Part shown: one piece after another, positions 45,865 to 58,000 of the stretch
How the letters are laid out: the number at the start of each line of letters is the position of its first letter
How positions within the stretch are numbered: the first letter of the stretch is position 1
DNA from: Podaxis mareebaensis
Lineage: Eukaryota > Basidiomycota > Agaricomycetes > Agaricales > Agaricaceae
Direction of reading: 5' to 3'
NCBI GenBank assembly: GCA_018524725.1
Contig: JAEUWP010000097.1
Coordinates: forward strand, 1-64,000
DNA: 64,000 nt
Translations under genes and position numbers: made by a program
Notes under the pieces: model-generated
Database searches by the model: none
Told to the model about the DNA's origin: nothing
What the model saw: only the letters and a program-made list of their open reading frames with translations

Positions 45865-48800
45865 TTACTTTTTGGTCCATCGTTCTTCCCAAGATCAACG
45901 CATCAACGTTCAACTTTCAGCGATTGGTGTATTGGAGGTGGGGTAACAAGTTACCGAAGATCGGGGCACTCGGTGATGCCATACAGCGCTATGACTCTTC
46001 TTGCTCCTTTCATATCTATAATAGATAACAGGTAGCGGGGATTGTCACAAAGAACGGCAGGCCCAATTTCCCCCTGGGAGGAATCCACACCTTCAGATGC
46101 AATAATAACTTCGCATCCGCACGCAATATCTCAGTCTATGGTGGGAATGTCTGAGCCATACATCAGGCAAATATTTGCTTGCCCTCACCACAGAAATTAC
46201 GTGCGCGAGCTCCAGGCGAGTTCAACGCCTTCCGGTCATGACTCGTCAGGGCAGCTTGTTGGCAGCTTGTCTCAGCCTAGACCGTCAAGGTACTTATTAA
46301 GGGTTGGATCTATATCCTCCTAAAGCCGCTGTCGAGAGGCGAAGGCACGATGCCCAAGCTCGTCAAAGCCTTCCAGTTTCGCGGAGTTCAATTTCGTGCC
46401 CTTTGTACATCCCACCGAGACATCTGGGGTGCATCTTGGCAAATGCCGGCGAGCCGGACTTGGCCACCATCTGGCCATAGTGCTAACTCATTATCGAGCC
46501 GCATGCCTTCACTGACGGTCTGCATAACTGTATATTAGTACTACGCAGACCATTGATGGAACTTGGATAAGATGCAGACAATGCGACTCGCTGTTCAATC
46601 CCACTCTCTTCACATGCAGCCCAGAGTAGTGGTAAAGGGTGCGGGATGCACGATAAGAGACGTGGCATAGGAAGTCATAACCGGCCAGTGCATTAATGGT
46701 GGCGCGGTGGTGAGAGAGAGAAGTCCAAGGTTCTTCACCACCCAAAGTGAGTTGTGTCTTCTGGTTCTTGAATTCCTGAGAATGGGCGTGTGGCAAGCCT
46801 AGTTTGTATGGGGAAGTGCTGCCCTCGAGACGACACTTCAGTGCAAGGGAGTAATGAGGAGAACACCAGACTTCCCCCCAGCGTAGCGTAGCCACAATTT
46901 ATCGCGTCTTTTCCTTTTCTCCGATTTATAACTCCTAGGCTTAAAGTTGTGTCCTCTCTGATGCCTTCTTTGCGATGCCAGAGTCGAAGCGTTCAGTACC
47001 CGTCATATGATAACGTCACATAGACACAATTCTCACCTAATCTTTGAAACCTTCGCGGTTAAAGGGTGGAAGATTATAAGCGAATAAATCCGAAACAATG
47101 CGCCATCTTCCCGTAACCTATCGATGGAGGAAGACCGTAATAGACGTGATTTTGCGAATTCGGAGTCCAGGATCCTGCTATCATCAACATCAGCCCTTAA
47201 ACCTGAGGCCTGAGGGATGGCGTCTTCAGTGGTTCCCGGCGGAGGAATATCGCCATATTGTTGGCCGTGGCCCAGTCGTGAAGACGAACCCTTGATCAGC
47301 GGCGTTGTGATATCATCTTTTCCACATTGCACGGTGATAGGCCTAGGGGGTTGACAACTACGTGTCCGATCGTTGACAATGGCCTGGGCAGAGTCGACAC
47401 GCCAAGGATAAGCCCTTGACAGAAGTTGAAAGGGAAGTGGTTTGAGACTTCGCCTGTGGGACTCCCAGAGTGTTCATCCGTGAGCAATGAGCCGAGTTAC
47501 TCACAACACACAGTAACAAATGGATACGTATGCCATTTTCTGGCGTTCGCTGACGTCTATCAGTTGTTTGATAGTAGCACTAAAGATATAGTATTGCCTC
47601 GGGTATCGCTTTTGTCCTCGGTATTCAACGTAATTGACCTGTGCGATGACATGTATCATGGTTTTCGAAAGCGGAATGAGAAGCTGGAAGGAGCTAACAT
47701 CCCGAGACATGATGCGGTGCCAGGCTGAGCATTTGGTAAGCGCGACCGATTTGTTGGCATTGCTGAACGTAGCGAGTGGTTACTGGACTCAGGTTTACTG
47801 CTGGCGTAACAAGACGTTGGAAGAAATCGGAGTTAGTCTACAAGCAGACGTGGTGAAGAATAACCAAACATTAGCATCAATCCGGGGAGTGTGGAATTAG
47901 CCAGTGAGGTATTAATAGTGCAACTCGAGGCGGTGGAGTATATGCCCTAAATTGCCGTCAGCTACATGGCCTCAGCCTTTACTCCCTTAGAAGTCCTAGT
48001 GCTCAAGAAATTCCGGTCAGAATGTTTCTTAGTGAGATCAACTCGAAGGGCTTACTCACAGGATGCTTTGCTGGCTACGTTGTGACGTTGGTTTCTTGTT
48101 ACCGACAGGCACAATATGACTATCGGATTCACCAACCGAACCCGCAACAGGATTGCCGGCGGAAATACGAAAGCACTATTCAATTCAGCCATATAATAGA
48201 GAGTCCAAGATTGGCGCAACACAGGGCAGGATTGCGAGGCCATCATGTGATGCAAGTTCTTGAGAATCCTCGACTCGCTTTGTTTAATTAGGGACCCATT
48301 GGATTATCCCTGTTGTTTTACGCTGGTTCTACGCCAGAATACCGCGAAACAACGAGTTTGAAAGACTTATGTCGTCATAAACCGTGCCAGCTCCGAATCA
48401 TGGGGTCCGGCTGTGTAAAGATGCGCGGGAAACGTTAGATTAGCATTGCTGCTCTTCAACAGGCTAGTTGGATGGGAACCAATATTCGTATTGAATAACT
48501 GAAATGATCTGGGAAAATTAGGTTGGTTCACTTTAGGCCTGATTCATGAACAGTAGTTACTTCCTGACGAGGTTTAACTTTCCAAAGACGTGTCCCGCAT
48601 GTTTAGGAGTCCATGAGAAAACAAAGGGAGGGATAAGAGGAACTCCTTGAGTGATTCCGTGTCCGAGATGCGGATCACCGCTCAGCTGGGGGTGGCACGT
48701 TCACGGATGCAATCCAGGCTTGTCGTTTGAGGCCGTATGGGGATAATCTGCAGTGATTGTTAATTCCTAGCACCGTCTCACTCTTCAGACAGCATTCAGC

Positions 48801-50072
48801 CTTCAAAACTTCATGTAGGGACCATTTTGCAGCAGCCCGCTCTTCAAGCACGGTCTAAAGGCGAAGCTTACGATGAGATGCGAAGAAAATCGGAATGCTG
48901 CGAACCTGCCTTCACACCATTGGCAGCCAATTTACCCACGATCCACTCGGGTTCATCCACGCTTCTATATTAACGTATCAACATGTTGTAGCAGTGACGC
49001 TAGGTTACCCTTTCAGCGCTGGCCTTTTGGCAACGTGATGGTTACGGGGAGCAAAAATATGTCTGAAGCAGTGTCTAAGTACGCCAAGCAATGCAAAAAA
49101 ACTGTCAGCTATACCTCTGAGAAGTCGGTAAGTATAGCAACAGGTAGATTTTAATGTCGCGGCTCCGATAGGCACATAACGTGAGCTCTGCTTGGAGTGT
49201 TTCGGATCTAACTTCCCGAACTTACAACACTTCTGGCAACCCACCACGACACCGACAAGACACGGATGAGAAATACCTGTATGGACAAGCAAAGACGACT
49301 GTGATCAGCTGAGCTATTGGAGTGGCAAATCCGAGGGAAACATCGGGAAAAATGAGCTTATTACAGCCGTTTGCAAGTAAAGTTTCATGCCATCCTGCGA
49401 CATGCGGTGGAAGGAGTCCAGGAGAGGAAGGCGGGAACCGAGAGCAAGGATCCATTTGAATATGGTCGTTGGGTTTGACACATCAGGGTCGGGCACCTTT
49501 AATTCGCGTGGCATAGGGGCTCGGGCTGAATTTCGGAACCAACTGTTCACCTTGATGTTTGATTGGTGTTTCCAGGCGTTCGAGAAAAACTTGACTCAAG
49601 GATGAGATGGAGTGACGATAAAGTGAAAGCCCATTATATTGTCCAACGCAAAGGAACCAAAGGCTACATATCCGTTCTACCATAATACAATATCAGTGTT
49701 CAAGACGTGAACGAGATGGAAGACTAGAGCAAAGGAGAGTTAAATGCGATGATATGATGTGCGGAAGATGACGATCTCAATATGTACATGCGAAGCAACA
49801 CGAAAGCAAGCCAGATAGATGCGTGGAGAGGATGCGAAATGATGAGTGGTCCCACCAACCCAGATGGTGGGGTAATTCAGTCTGCAAAGTCCCTGGATGA
49901 TATGCAAAATGAGGTCTAGTTCGCCGTAGGCGTGGTGCGAAGGATAACCAGAAGTTCCTTAGTTCGCTTTTGATTTCTATATGAATAGGACATGAGCATG
50001 GGCATAGAGGAAAGGATAGGTAATACGAACCCGAGTTTTGATGGTTATAGGGGATGCAGATTCGGGAGTATT
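45865..50072. other. 4.2 kb with no recognisable gene
   Basis: Many short frames on both strands (for example 46509-46895 minus, 47634-47900 plus, 48873-49154 plus). None has a domain I recognise or extends through credible splice sites. The last few hundred bases are the likely 3' flank of the gene at 50073. Confidence 0.35.
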
Positions 50073-50505
50073 CTAGTGAACATGGGTCAGACGGGTGCTC
50101 ATTGTCATGGACTGAAGTGGGGTACGAACTTGGAGTTGCTGTTTCTCCTTTTCTTGTTCTAGCATCCTCAAGCGTGCAGCCTCCTTCATCTCTCGAAGAC
50201 GCTTCTCTTGCTCCTCTTGTTGCCTCTGCTTTGCCACAGCGAGGTTCTTGTTCAAGGCAACCTCAAGCTAAGGCAATTGAATCATTAGTACAGTCTATCG
50301 TTGTAACAGAGGGAGTACATACCTTGGCCTCGCTTTCCGAGGTGCGCTGAGCAAAAGATGCTGGGTGGAGCGAGACGGTATGCACACTCGTGGCAGAGGT
50401 CAACGAATATAGAGACTGGGAGACACTTGGGAAGGCAACGAGACTTGAAGGAACTCTTGACTTGGCTTGCTGAGAGGCGGGTGTAACAGTGCTGGTACTC
50501 GACAT
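50073..50505 (-). CDS. Small coiled-coil protein of unknown function
   Basis: Two exons (50505-50323 and 50267-50073) join in frame to 125 residues. The intron has GTATGT and TTAG ends and a TACTAAT branch-like motif. Residues 1-58 are Ser/Thr-rich and probably disordered. Residues about 60-110 are a strongly charged helix (AVAKQRQQEEQEKRLREMKE and RLRMLEQEKEKQQLQ) with heptad character, typical of a coiled coil. The chosen ATG starts MSSTSTVTPAS. There is no signal peptide or membrane segment. I do not recognise the family. It could be an adaptor or an assembly factor, but nothing in the context says which. Confidence 0.65.
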
Positions 50506-53500
50506 TGTGCCAAGACTTGCGGCTGGGAGTAAGAGCAAGATTAGAGACTGTGTAGAAGTTAAAGAGTAGTCTATACGAGTTGAAAGGAGGGATGAATACC
50601 GGGGTGGGGAACTGGGCTGGAGGCGACGAGGAACGCGATTTATAGGGCCCACAAGCGTCCACATGCAGCGTGACAAGAAAATCTCACGCGCAGCGATGGA
50701 TCTCGTCGCGAAAAAGGTGCCTAACGGGAAGGGGAAACTCGATGCAACGATTCAGAACGGCAAGTCGGTCAGATCTTTACAAGATCACGTACTAACCCAG
50801 ATGGCAACATACAACATCACAGATCAGAACTCGAATTATATTCACACATTTCCCGCTTTATTATACTTACACGCCAACTCGTCCCCCCATATCTGGCTTG
50901 CGCATTCCCGATAAGCTGCGCATCCCAAGCTTCTTAACAGCCTACGTCTCTCCTCAGTGCAAAACTATAAGGAAATCAGAATCCATTTTAGATGTCCCAG
51001 GGTCTTCCTCTGCCACTAATCCATCTCCTGCTCTCCGAAAATTCTGGGGTACTTACTCATTAGAGCTGCCAACGCGGTAGTCATCCCTGCATCACTCACT
51101 CTATTACGCCCGGAGTCTTTCATCACCAACCCCCTGCTTGCCCTAGGAACTTTTTCATCACCTGGCGACTTCCTAGTCCCGTCATTACCTCCGACTTCTC
51201 TTTCACCGTGAGGGTCCTACTCACGTTGGTGGGAACATACATTCCTAGAAACTGCAGCTCTTCGTGTTCCCTTCGTCGGGTATCCTACGTCAGCCATGCA
51301 GTCATCACACCTCCAAGACCCCATCGTTCAGGTCCCGAAGCGACTACCTTGTCCACAAACATTTCGCAGGCAACCGTGACCTTTCTTTCAACCCCAGTTC
51401 AGGTCTGGCAAGCCATCCTCTTTCTGTGTTAACGCCGCGCACACCCCCTTTGGATCTTCCGTTAACTTCGTCCAGTCTTCTGCTTTGTCAAACTCCCATA
51501 GTCGGCAATTATGTCCATCTCTCGACAACTCCCGGTACATGCCGTTGCGGTAATGACACGAGGTGAAGGTCGAACGAAGTTAGTCATTTTCAATACCACG
51601 GCGCTCCGCGACTGCACGACAGACGAATGCTACTTATAGCCCATATTTACAAAGCACCGACCGATCGCCTAGCAGAATTATGTATGTATGGAAATATTGA
51701 TACCCTTCGCACACGTCGCAATCCCTTCCACTCGTTACCCAATCCGACGGTCTCCTGTGAATACTGTCTCATTTGTGGCCATCATCTGATAATCTCTTTC
51801 CCCTTTTCTGCGGGCGGCCTACACGTGTAAGCCTTCAAGCCGCAAGTTGACTCAGATCAATTCAAAAGGCCTGAGTGGCAAGGAGGATTGATTAATTTCG
51901 GCTCCCACAAAGTGCTCTGACTTCTTGCGCAGTTTGGATGGTAGTTCTTTGTTTCCGCCAGGCCCCTTCGCTATGTTTCACACAACCCATAAACCTTGTT
52001 CTCGCAATCCTCCAATGAGAGGACGATCTCCTATTTGTGGTAATTAGCACTCCCCACTTGGATCACTTATGTCTTCTTGTAGCTCCATCTGCCCGTATGT
52101 ACGGCTGCCGATGAGATTCAGACCTTCATGCCTCATACTTGTTTATTAAATGTGTCAGTGCCTCAGGTTAAGCTAGTGTTTAAGATGAATATGCCAGAAG
52201 CCCTTTCCATGCCCGTCCAATATAATATAATAATAATAAAGCTCCATTGGGTTTCATACTCATAACGTATGGCGGTTCATGATGCACTTGGCATTCACGT
52301 TGCAGCACTTAATTCTGCGAATCTGATATGAGATGATACGCTTACCTTGATGATGAGCGGGGCGCTGGCATTCATATCTGATCAGATTAGTTGCCCTCTG
52401 TCTCATCATGGGCCCGAATATCTCCATACCACTTTTACCTACCTTAACCTCTTAGCAAACACGATTACCATTGGATTTTGAGTGCTGTTAAACAAGATTG
52501 TATCCTCACCCCTGAGACAAAATGAGGGGTATTTCAACCAAGCGTGAAACAAAAAGATAACGATTGATAACGACCCGTTACTTCGGATGGATCATTGGTG
52601 CTCACGCTCTCCTTCCTAGCTATACCAGGAGGTGCCTTAGACTTCCATAGCACTACCCTTCCAACTTTCGGAAGACGAAGACAGAAGAATGCCATGACTG
52701 GAAGGCACCCTTGAATACTGCACCTTGCAAGAGCATTTACTATGCTTCACACAAGCCATAGTCCCGGATGGTGTACAAACCATGGCGCCAGCCAGTTTAT
52801 AGAGTTCAACACTGTTGGTTAGCTCACTACCTAATACTGGTAAGCTTCTCCGAGAGTCGCAGAAGCAACTATGAGCTTCTTGTTCATTCACTTCACAGCT
52901 TTTGACGTGTATGCGCAGCCTTGCGTGATAGCACGACGATGTCCACGCAGCAATAACAATTCAAACTTCAAAGCTCATTACAGTTCTCTGCTGGAATTCC
53001 TCCGTTTCGAAATTTGCTCATTCAAGTGATCAATTGTACACCTAGACTGTTGACTCAGGTGCAACACACCCTCGACCCAGGCAACGGTTCTGATCTCCAT
53101 GTAGATCGTAGCTCCAGGATATCGCATCAAGAGAAACTCTTCGTGCGAGTCATGAAAAGTCCATGCTGTCTGTCAACGAACCCCAGCTGTCTCGGACCCT
53201 GTATTCAAGAATATGAACGTCTACCGTATTCCAACCCAGCCTTTACGGGAGAATCGATAAAAGGGGCATTGACAGCTATTTTTTAGATATACGGCCCATG
53301 TTAATCTCCAACATAAAAGCGCCCATTAATGCGCATCATCAACCTATGAGTCATAACAACGATCATCGTTCAAGCACTCAGTCCGACCTGGCAGTTTCTA
53401 GCGACTCGGGGAGATTCCGTGGCGCTTTACTTGATCTCCATGGTCACCTTTTATGATATCCCCCCCAGCAGTTCGGCGGCCTCACTTGCCAAGTATATCT

Positions 53501-55020
53501 AGATGAACGACAAGTGCTGCGGGTCTCGTCGGAGTTTGAGATTCAACTCGACCTGTTGGCCACCTGTAAAGGCTCTAGACTTCAATTTCAGACCCAGTAG
53601 ACATGTGCGAAGAAACAAAATCATCTCCGCTGATCTTCTAGCTTGAACTAGGTCAAGTGTTCTCATGCCTATATGCAAGGTAGCTGCCAAAGACAAAGGG
53701 CAATCACGGTCATCAGAACCCAGAAGTTGTCGGATCTAGGGCGAGGTCCAGTGGCCTTTATGCATGGTATCCGGACTCGGACCAAAAATTCCCTAGTTAT
53801 AAATATTCTCCCTTCAATCTCCCATCCTTAATCTTCATTGTCTGTTCTGAATGTGTTCGAGTTTCTGGGAAAATAAAAGAGAATGGTCAGCGTGTATGAC
53901 AACCTACCCCCGATTATTTTCCGTGCCGCAGACCATTAAGTGGCGATAACAGGTAGGAGTCCGTGGAGCTTGTGGAAATGATATTTCGACGCGTACGTTC
54001 CTGAACTCCCAGCACCACAATCTCGCTATTAAGGTGAACCGTCGGGGCAAGAGAGGACGGAACACTCCGTCAACTGTAATCAAAGCATTCGGCGGTGCGT
54101 GATGCACGCTTGTGATGGTCGAGACGGACCAGGAGTCTGGCAAGATTGTGCCGACAAACCCAATCACTGACGCTCACGGCTCGGATACTTACATACGAAA
54201 GCAATCCTGATTGTCCCATAAGCATGTCATAAATAAAAACGAGCCTAAGCTTCGTCATCATATCCTGTACCTCCTAGGAGACGCGTAAGCTCGTCGACAT
54301 CCAGGGTACAAGCTTGATAAGGGTCTCATCTCGCGTGTATTCACATATCCACAACACCGAACAGCGGACGATTCGCGAAGAGGATAAACCCTGATTAACA
54401 ATTTCCTCCCACCTCGTCGTTTCCTTCGTCCCGAACTGATGCATCAAGGACAGGGGATATGGTATCTGATATCCAACGAGATAAAAGACTTCTCGCCTGC
54501 ACTTCACCATAAAGTTATTTTTAGACACTGATTCGCTCCTTTGTATATTTATGGCATCGAGCGTCGAAAATCGAGCAGGAACGGGTTGTAGGACCGGAGA
54601 TAACACCATACGTTGCAATGTGTCGTCAGTCAATCGAAAAAAGTTACCTCATGGACACTCGGCTGAGTCTTCAACATCTTTGGCTTCGTCAACACGGTGA
54701 TCCCGGCATCATGTCTTGTTCTTGCGCGCGATTTATGTTTTTTTCTTCTTTCATTCTCAATTTTCCTATTCTCGCCGATAACATTCAGAGCATAATCCCT
54801 GCGCAAGCGATTCGTATCACGGTTTGTTTCGGGAATCTACATACTGCCATTTTTCTGCCTCGAATAAGTACCCGGTCTCGGATTGAAGTGTGTGAGAGCA
54901 AAGGGGAGAATCGGGGCTAGAGCGCCATCCCTTCACCAGCTCTATTGAAATAGCGCTGCCGCCACCATCATCACCCAAGAGACCGAGGAACCCAAGTCCG
55001 GCCTAATTTTAATAGTGCTC
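50506..55020. other. 4.5 kb with no recognisable gene
   Basis: Short frames only (for example 51208-51566 plus, 52637-52891 minus, 53904-54633 minus in several frames). No domain, tRNA or clear repeat was found. The left end holds the promoter of the coiled-coil gene, and the right end the 3' flank of glycyl-tRNA synthetase. Confidence 0.35.
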
Positions 55021-57919
55021 TTAATCAATGGCTTGAGTACCGGTGTAAGGTTCCAATCGTTGACAGGCTTCCGCCCAGTCAATGGTCCCATTAACCAGGT
55101 CCGTGACAGTCGCAATCACGTCGTCAATGGACCCAATCCTTTGATCCATGGTGTCTCGTTCCCTAAAGAGATAGAGAAGAAAGGAAAATACAAAGTTGGC
55201 ATGAGCAGTTCATAAATAAGAATGCACACGAGGCAACTTAAATGGGACTTACCGAAGTGTCATGGTATGGTTTTGGACGGCTATTTTCGTGTACAGGTTC
55301 ACGTTCGTGCATTATCATGCGTTGCATTGGGCGTTACGTGGCGAAGATTGTGAACGGGGGCATTAGGCATGACAGGAGGAATGGAAAGGATGCGGTGGAT
55401 GAAGAGCATGAGAAGTTAGCATAAAACCATGAGAACGATAACAGAGAGTTGGATGAGTGATAAAAGATGAGTACGTACAGGCAAAATCAATCGTTACTCC
55501 GTAAGGCGTGCCGAGTTCGTCATTGCGGGCATAGCGTTTGCCGATGGATGTGTTTGAGTCATCGACGCGAGAGAACACGCCCGCGCGGCGAAGTTTCGTG
55601 GCTTCGGATTCATAACACAAACAAGTCCAGGGGGCAATCAATCGATCAGATTGGCCGAGCAAAGTTCCGACAGACGAAAGATAACCGGAAATGTGAAAGG
55701 CAAACTGTCAGTACCCAGCATCCAGTACACAAGCTCAAGGCCCCAAGTGGAAAGGAAGTGTACGTACAGACTTCCTGCACCAACGGATCGAACTCTGCGC
55801 GTGCGCTCAAGGGAACAATAAGGACCTTGGTAGGGGCCACCACAGGTGGTAGTGAAAGCACCTAAGCGCAGGGATGATCAGCACCCTCGCATGTACGTAG
55901 CGGCACCCCGTAACAAACGGGACTCACACCACGCTCAACATCTTGTTCTCTGCTCCAGAAATTATGCTCGAGCAATGTATAAAGAATACGACCCAGACCA
56001 AATGATGGCTCGATAACATTAGGGATGAACTCTCGAACTGATCACCATCGTTTAATAGCAAAAAAGCGCGGAAGTGAGTTGAAGTTAGGAACGTGCCAGG
56101 ATAGGGTTCGGCCGGCACTTACTTGACTGCTTGAAGGTCTTGCGTTCGATGGTCAATATTTCTGAGGTAAGTTTGAAATCCTTTCCATCCTCGGACGTGA
56201 TAATAGCGGAACTAAACCCAAAACAACGGAATGAATAAGGCGATCGGAGGCAATATACTTTCACCGCAACTCAAAGTAGATACTCACCCCTGCGCAAGTT
56301 CACCCTTGAGTTTGACCAACGCGGTTTCGTCCAATGATTCCACAATCTTCTGGATAACACCGGCATCCTGTTTGTAAGTCTTGCCCAAATTCTTCCTGTT
56401 CCATTCTACCGCCTCCTTCTCCGTCACAATAGGCTCTTTCAGGGCCTGACGGACAACAAGGGGGTGCCCCGTCTTCGCGGTATGCACGGACAAATCGTAC
56501 GCAGCACGATCTGCGCACCCGACACACTCGGTCCATCCCGTCGAATTGTGGATCTCCGCGTCCCAGCAATCCGTCGCATAATGCGCCATCTCGTTGGCCA
56601 TATGTTGGCGGAAGCGCAGACGCTCGGGGTTGATGCCAATATTGATGAGGAACTGGTATATCCGCGCGACAAAGTACCCGAGAGTTTGGTTGGCGATAAT
56701 ACCCTTGTCCACGGCGTCGCCAACCTTCATCCTCTTCGTCTCGTTGCTACCGGACTCTTGGACATGCCGATCGAGCAGGACGATTTCGACGTCGCGTACT
56801 TCGTTGAATTTCTCGTGGTTCTTGTCTTCCGGATCGACGTAGTGTTCAATTTCGGCCATTGTGAACTCGCGGACGCGCAGCAGCCCGGCGCGGGGTGAAA
56901 TTTCATTGCGGAAGGAGCGACCGATTTGAGCAGATGCGAAGGGGACACGGCCGTTGTTATATTCAAGAAGACGAGAGAAATTGAGGAAATGGCCTTGAGC
57001 AGTTTCAGGTCGGAGGTATCTAAAGACGAGTGATTAAATGAGAAAAAAATAACCGAGAGAGCTTGACAACGCACCCTGGGTGCTGACCGGTAGGTCCGAT
57101 GCTACTGGTGAACATCAAGTTGAATTGCTGAGGCTCTCCAACTTCATTATCGGTATCCGGGTTACGGATATTATGAGTTCGGCAAAGTTCTCCAAGCTGG
57201 GGTCCCGAATAGTTATCCAACTGGGAAAATCCAATACAATCAGTTTCAAAAGCCGGGAGAAAGTGAGATAACCGCTAAACACACACCTGCGCCAAAATCG
57301 TCTCGTACTCCTTTACAACCGCATCATCAAGCATAACAGCAGTAGCTTTGGCACCCTTCTTCTTTTTCTTCTTATCCTTTTCATCCTGGGGAACGGCAGC
57401 GATGCCCCTCGCTTCCAAATTTCCAGCGAGCCTTGCCTCAAGGACGTTTTTCACGAGGTGGTCCGCCCGGAGGACGTCTCCAGTCTTGGTATCCTTGACC
57501 ATCCAGTCAGCAAAGCGTGCTACGTGGCCCGACGTCTCGAAAACGGGGGCGGGCGTCATAATAGTGGTATCGAGTTCAAGCATGCCCTCTTCGATAATAA
57601 AATGCTTGCGCCATTCCGCGATGATGTTGGCTTGGAGTGCAGAGCCTGGTGGACCATAATCGTAGAGACCAGCGACACCTGTAGGGGAAGTCGAGTCAGA
57701 GATCACAATGGGGAAAAAACGAGCCGGTAACGCACCTCCGTAGATTTCAAAAGCAGGAGCATAGAAGAACCTCCTATTCAACAAGGCCTCGAGACGGGTC
57801 TTGTCGAAAGGGTGTGCAGTCTTGTTCACCTGTGTGGACATGGACGACTGGAAGCGGCGATGAACGCAGCGATAAGATTTTGTGATACAGAAATGGAGAG
57901 TCCCATAGGCCAATCGCAT
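55021..57919 (-). CDS. GRS1: Glycyl-tRNA synthetase, cytosolic and probably mitochondrial
   Basis: It charges tRNA-Gly with glycine (class II, EC 6.1.1.14). Ten exons close in frame to 679 residues: 57919-57736, 57678-57287, 57220-57075, 57019-56288, 56211-56123, 56037-55928, 55861-55768, 55601-55479, 55280-55253 and 55162-55021. The start shows [14 protein letters not shown] and [14 protein letters not shown]. The Lys-rich insert KDKKKKKKG is followed by [28 protein letters not shown], motif 2 ([19 protein letters not shown]) and the Cys-containing [15 protein letters not shown]. Then come [16 protein letters not shown], the anticodon-binding [14 protein letters not shown] and the tail [11 protein letters not shown]. 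The first ATG adds 26 residues rich in Arg/Lys without acids, a likely mitochondrial leader. A second ATG at 57841 (MSTQVNK) would give a 653-residue cytosolic form. One exon is only 28 nt. Confidence 0.95.
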
Positions 57920-58000
57920 CGAGTTCTGGTCGTGACTCAGAAGAACATGTCACCATTTTTGGGTTTACCCGAGTATATACTTGTTATTCATAACTGTTTA

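Noticed and set aside
46509..46895. 128-codon minus-strand frame
   Set aside because: Composition is not protein-like, no domain, and it lies in gene-poor DNA full of similar-sized frames.
54618..54920. Open frame with a hydrophobic stretch (FMFFSSFILNFPILADN)
   Set aside because: No start context, family or splice extension; likely chance.
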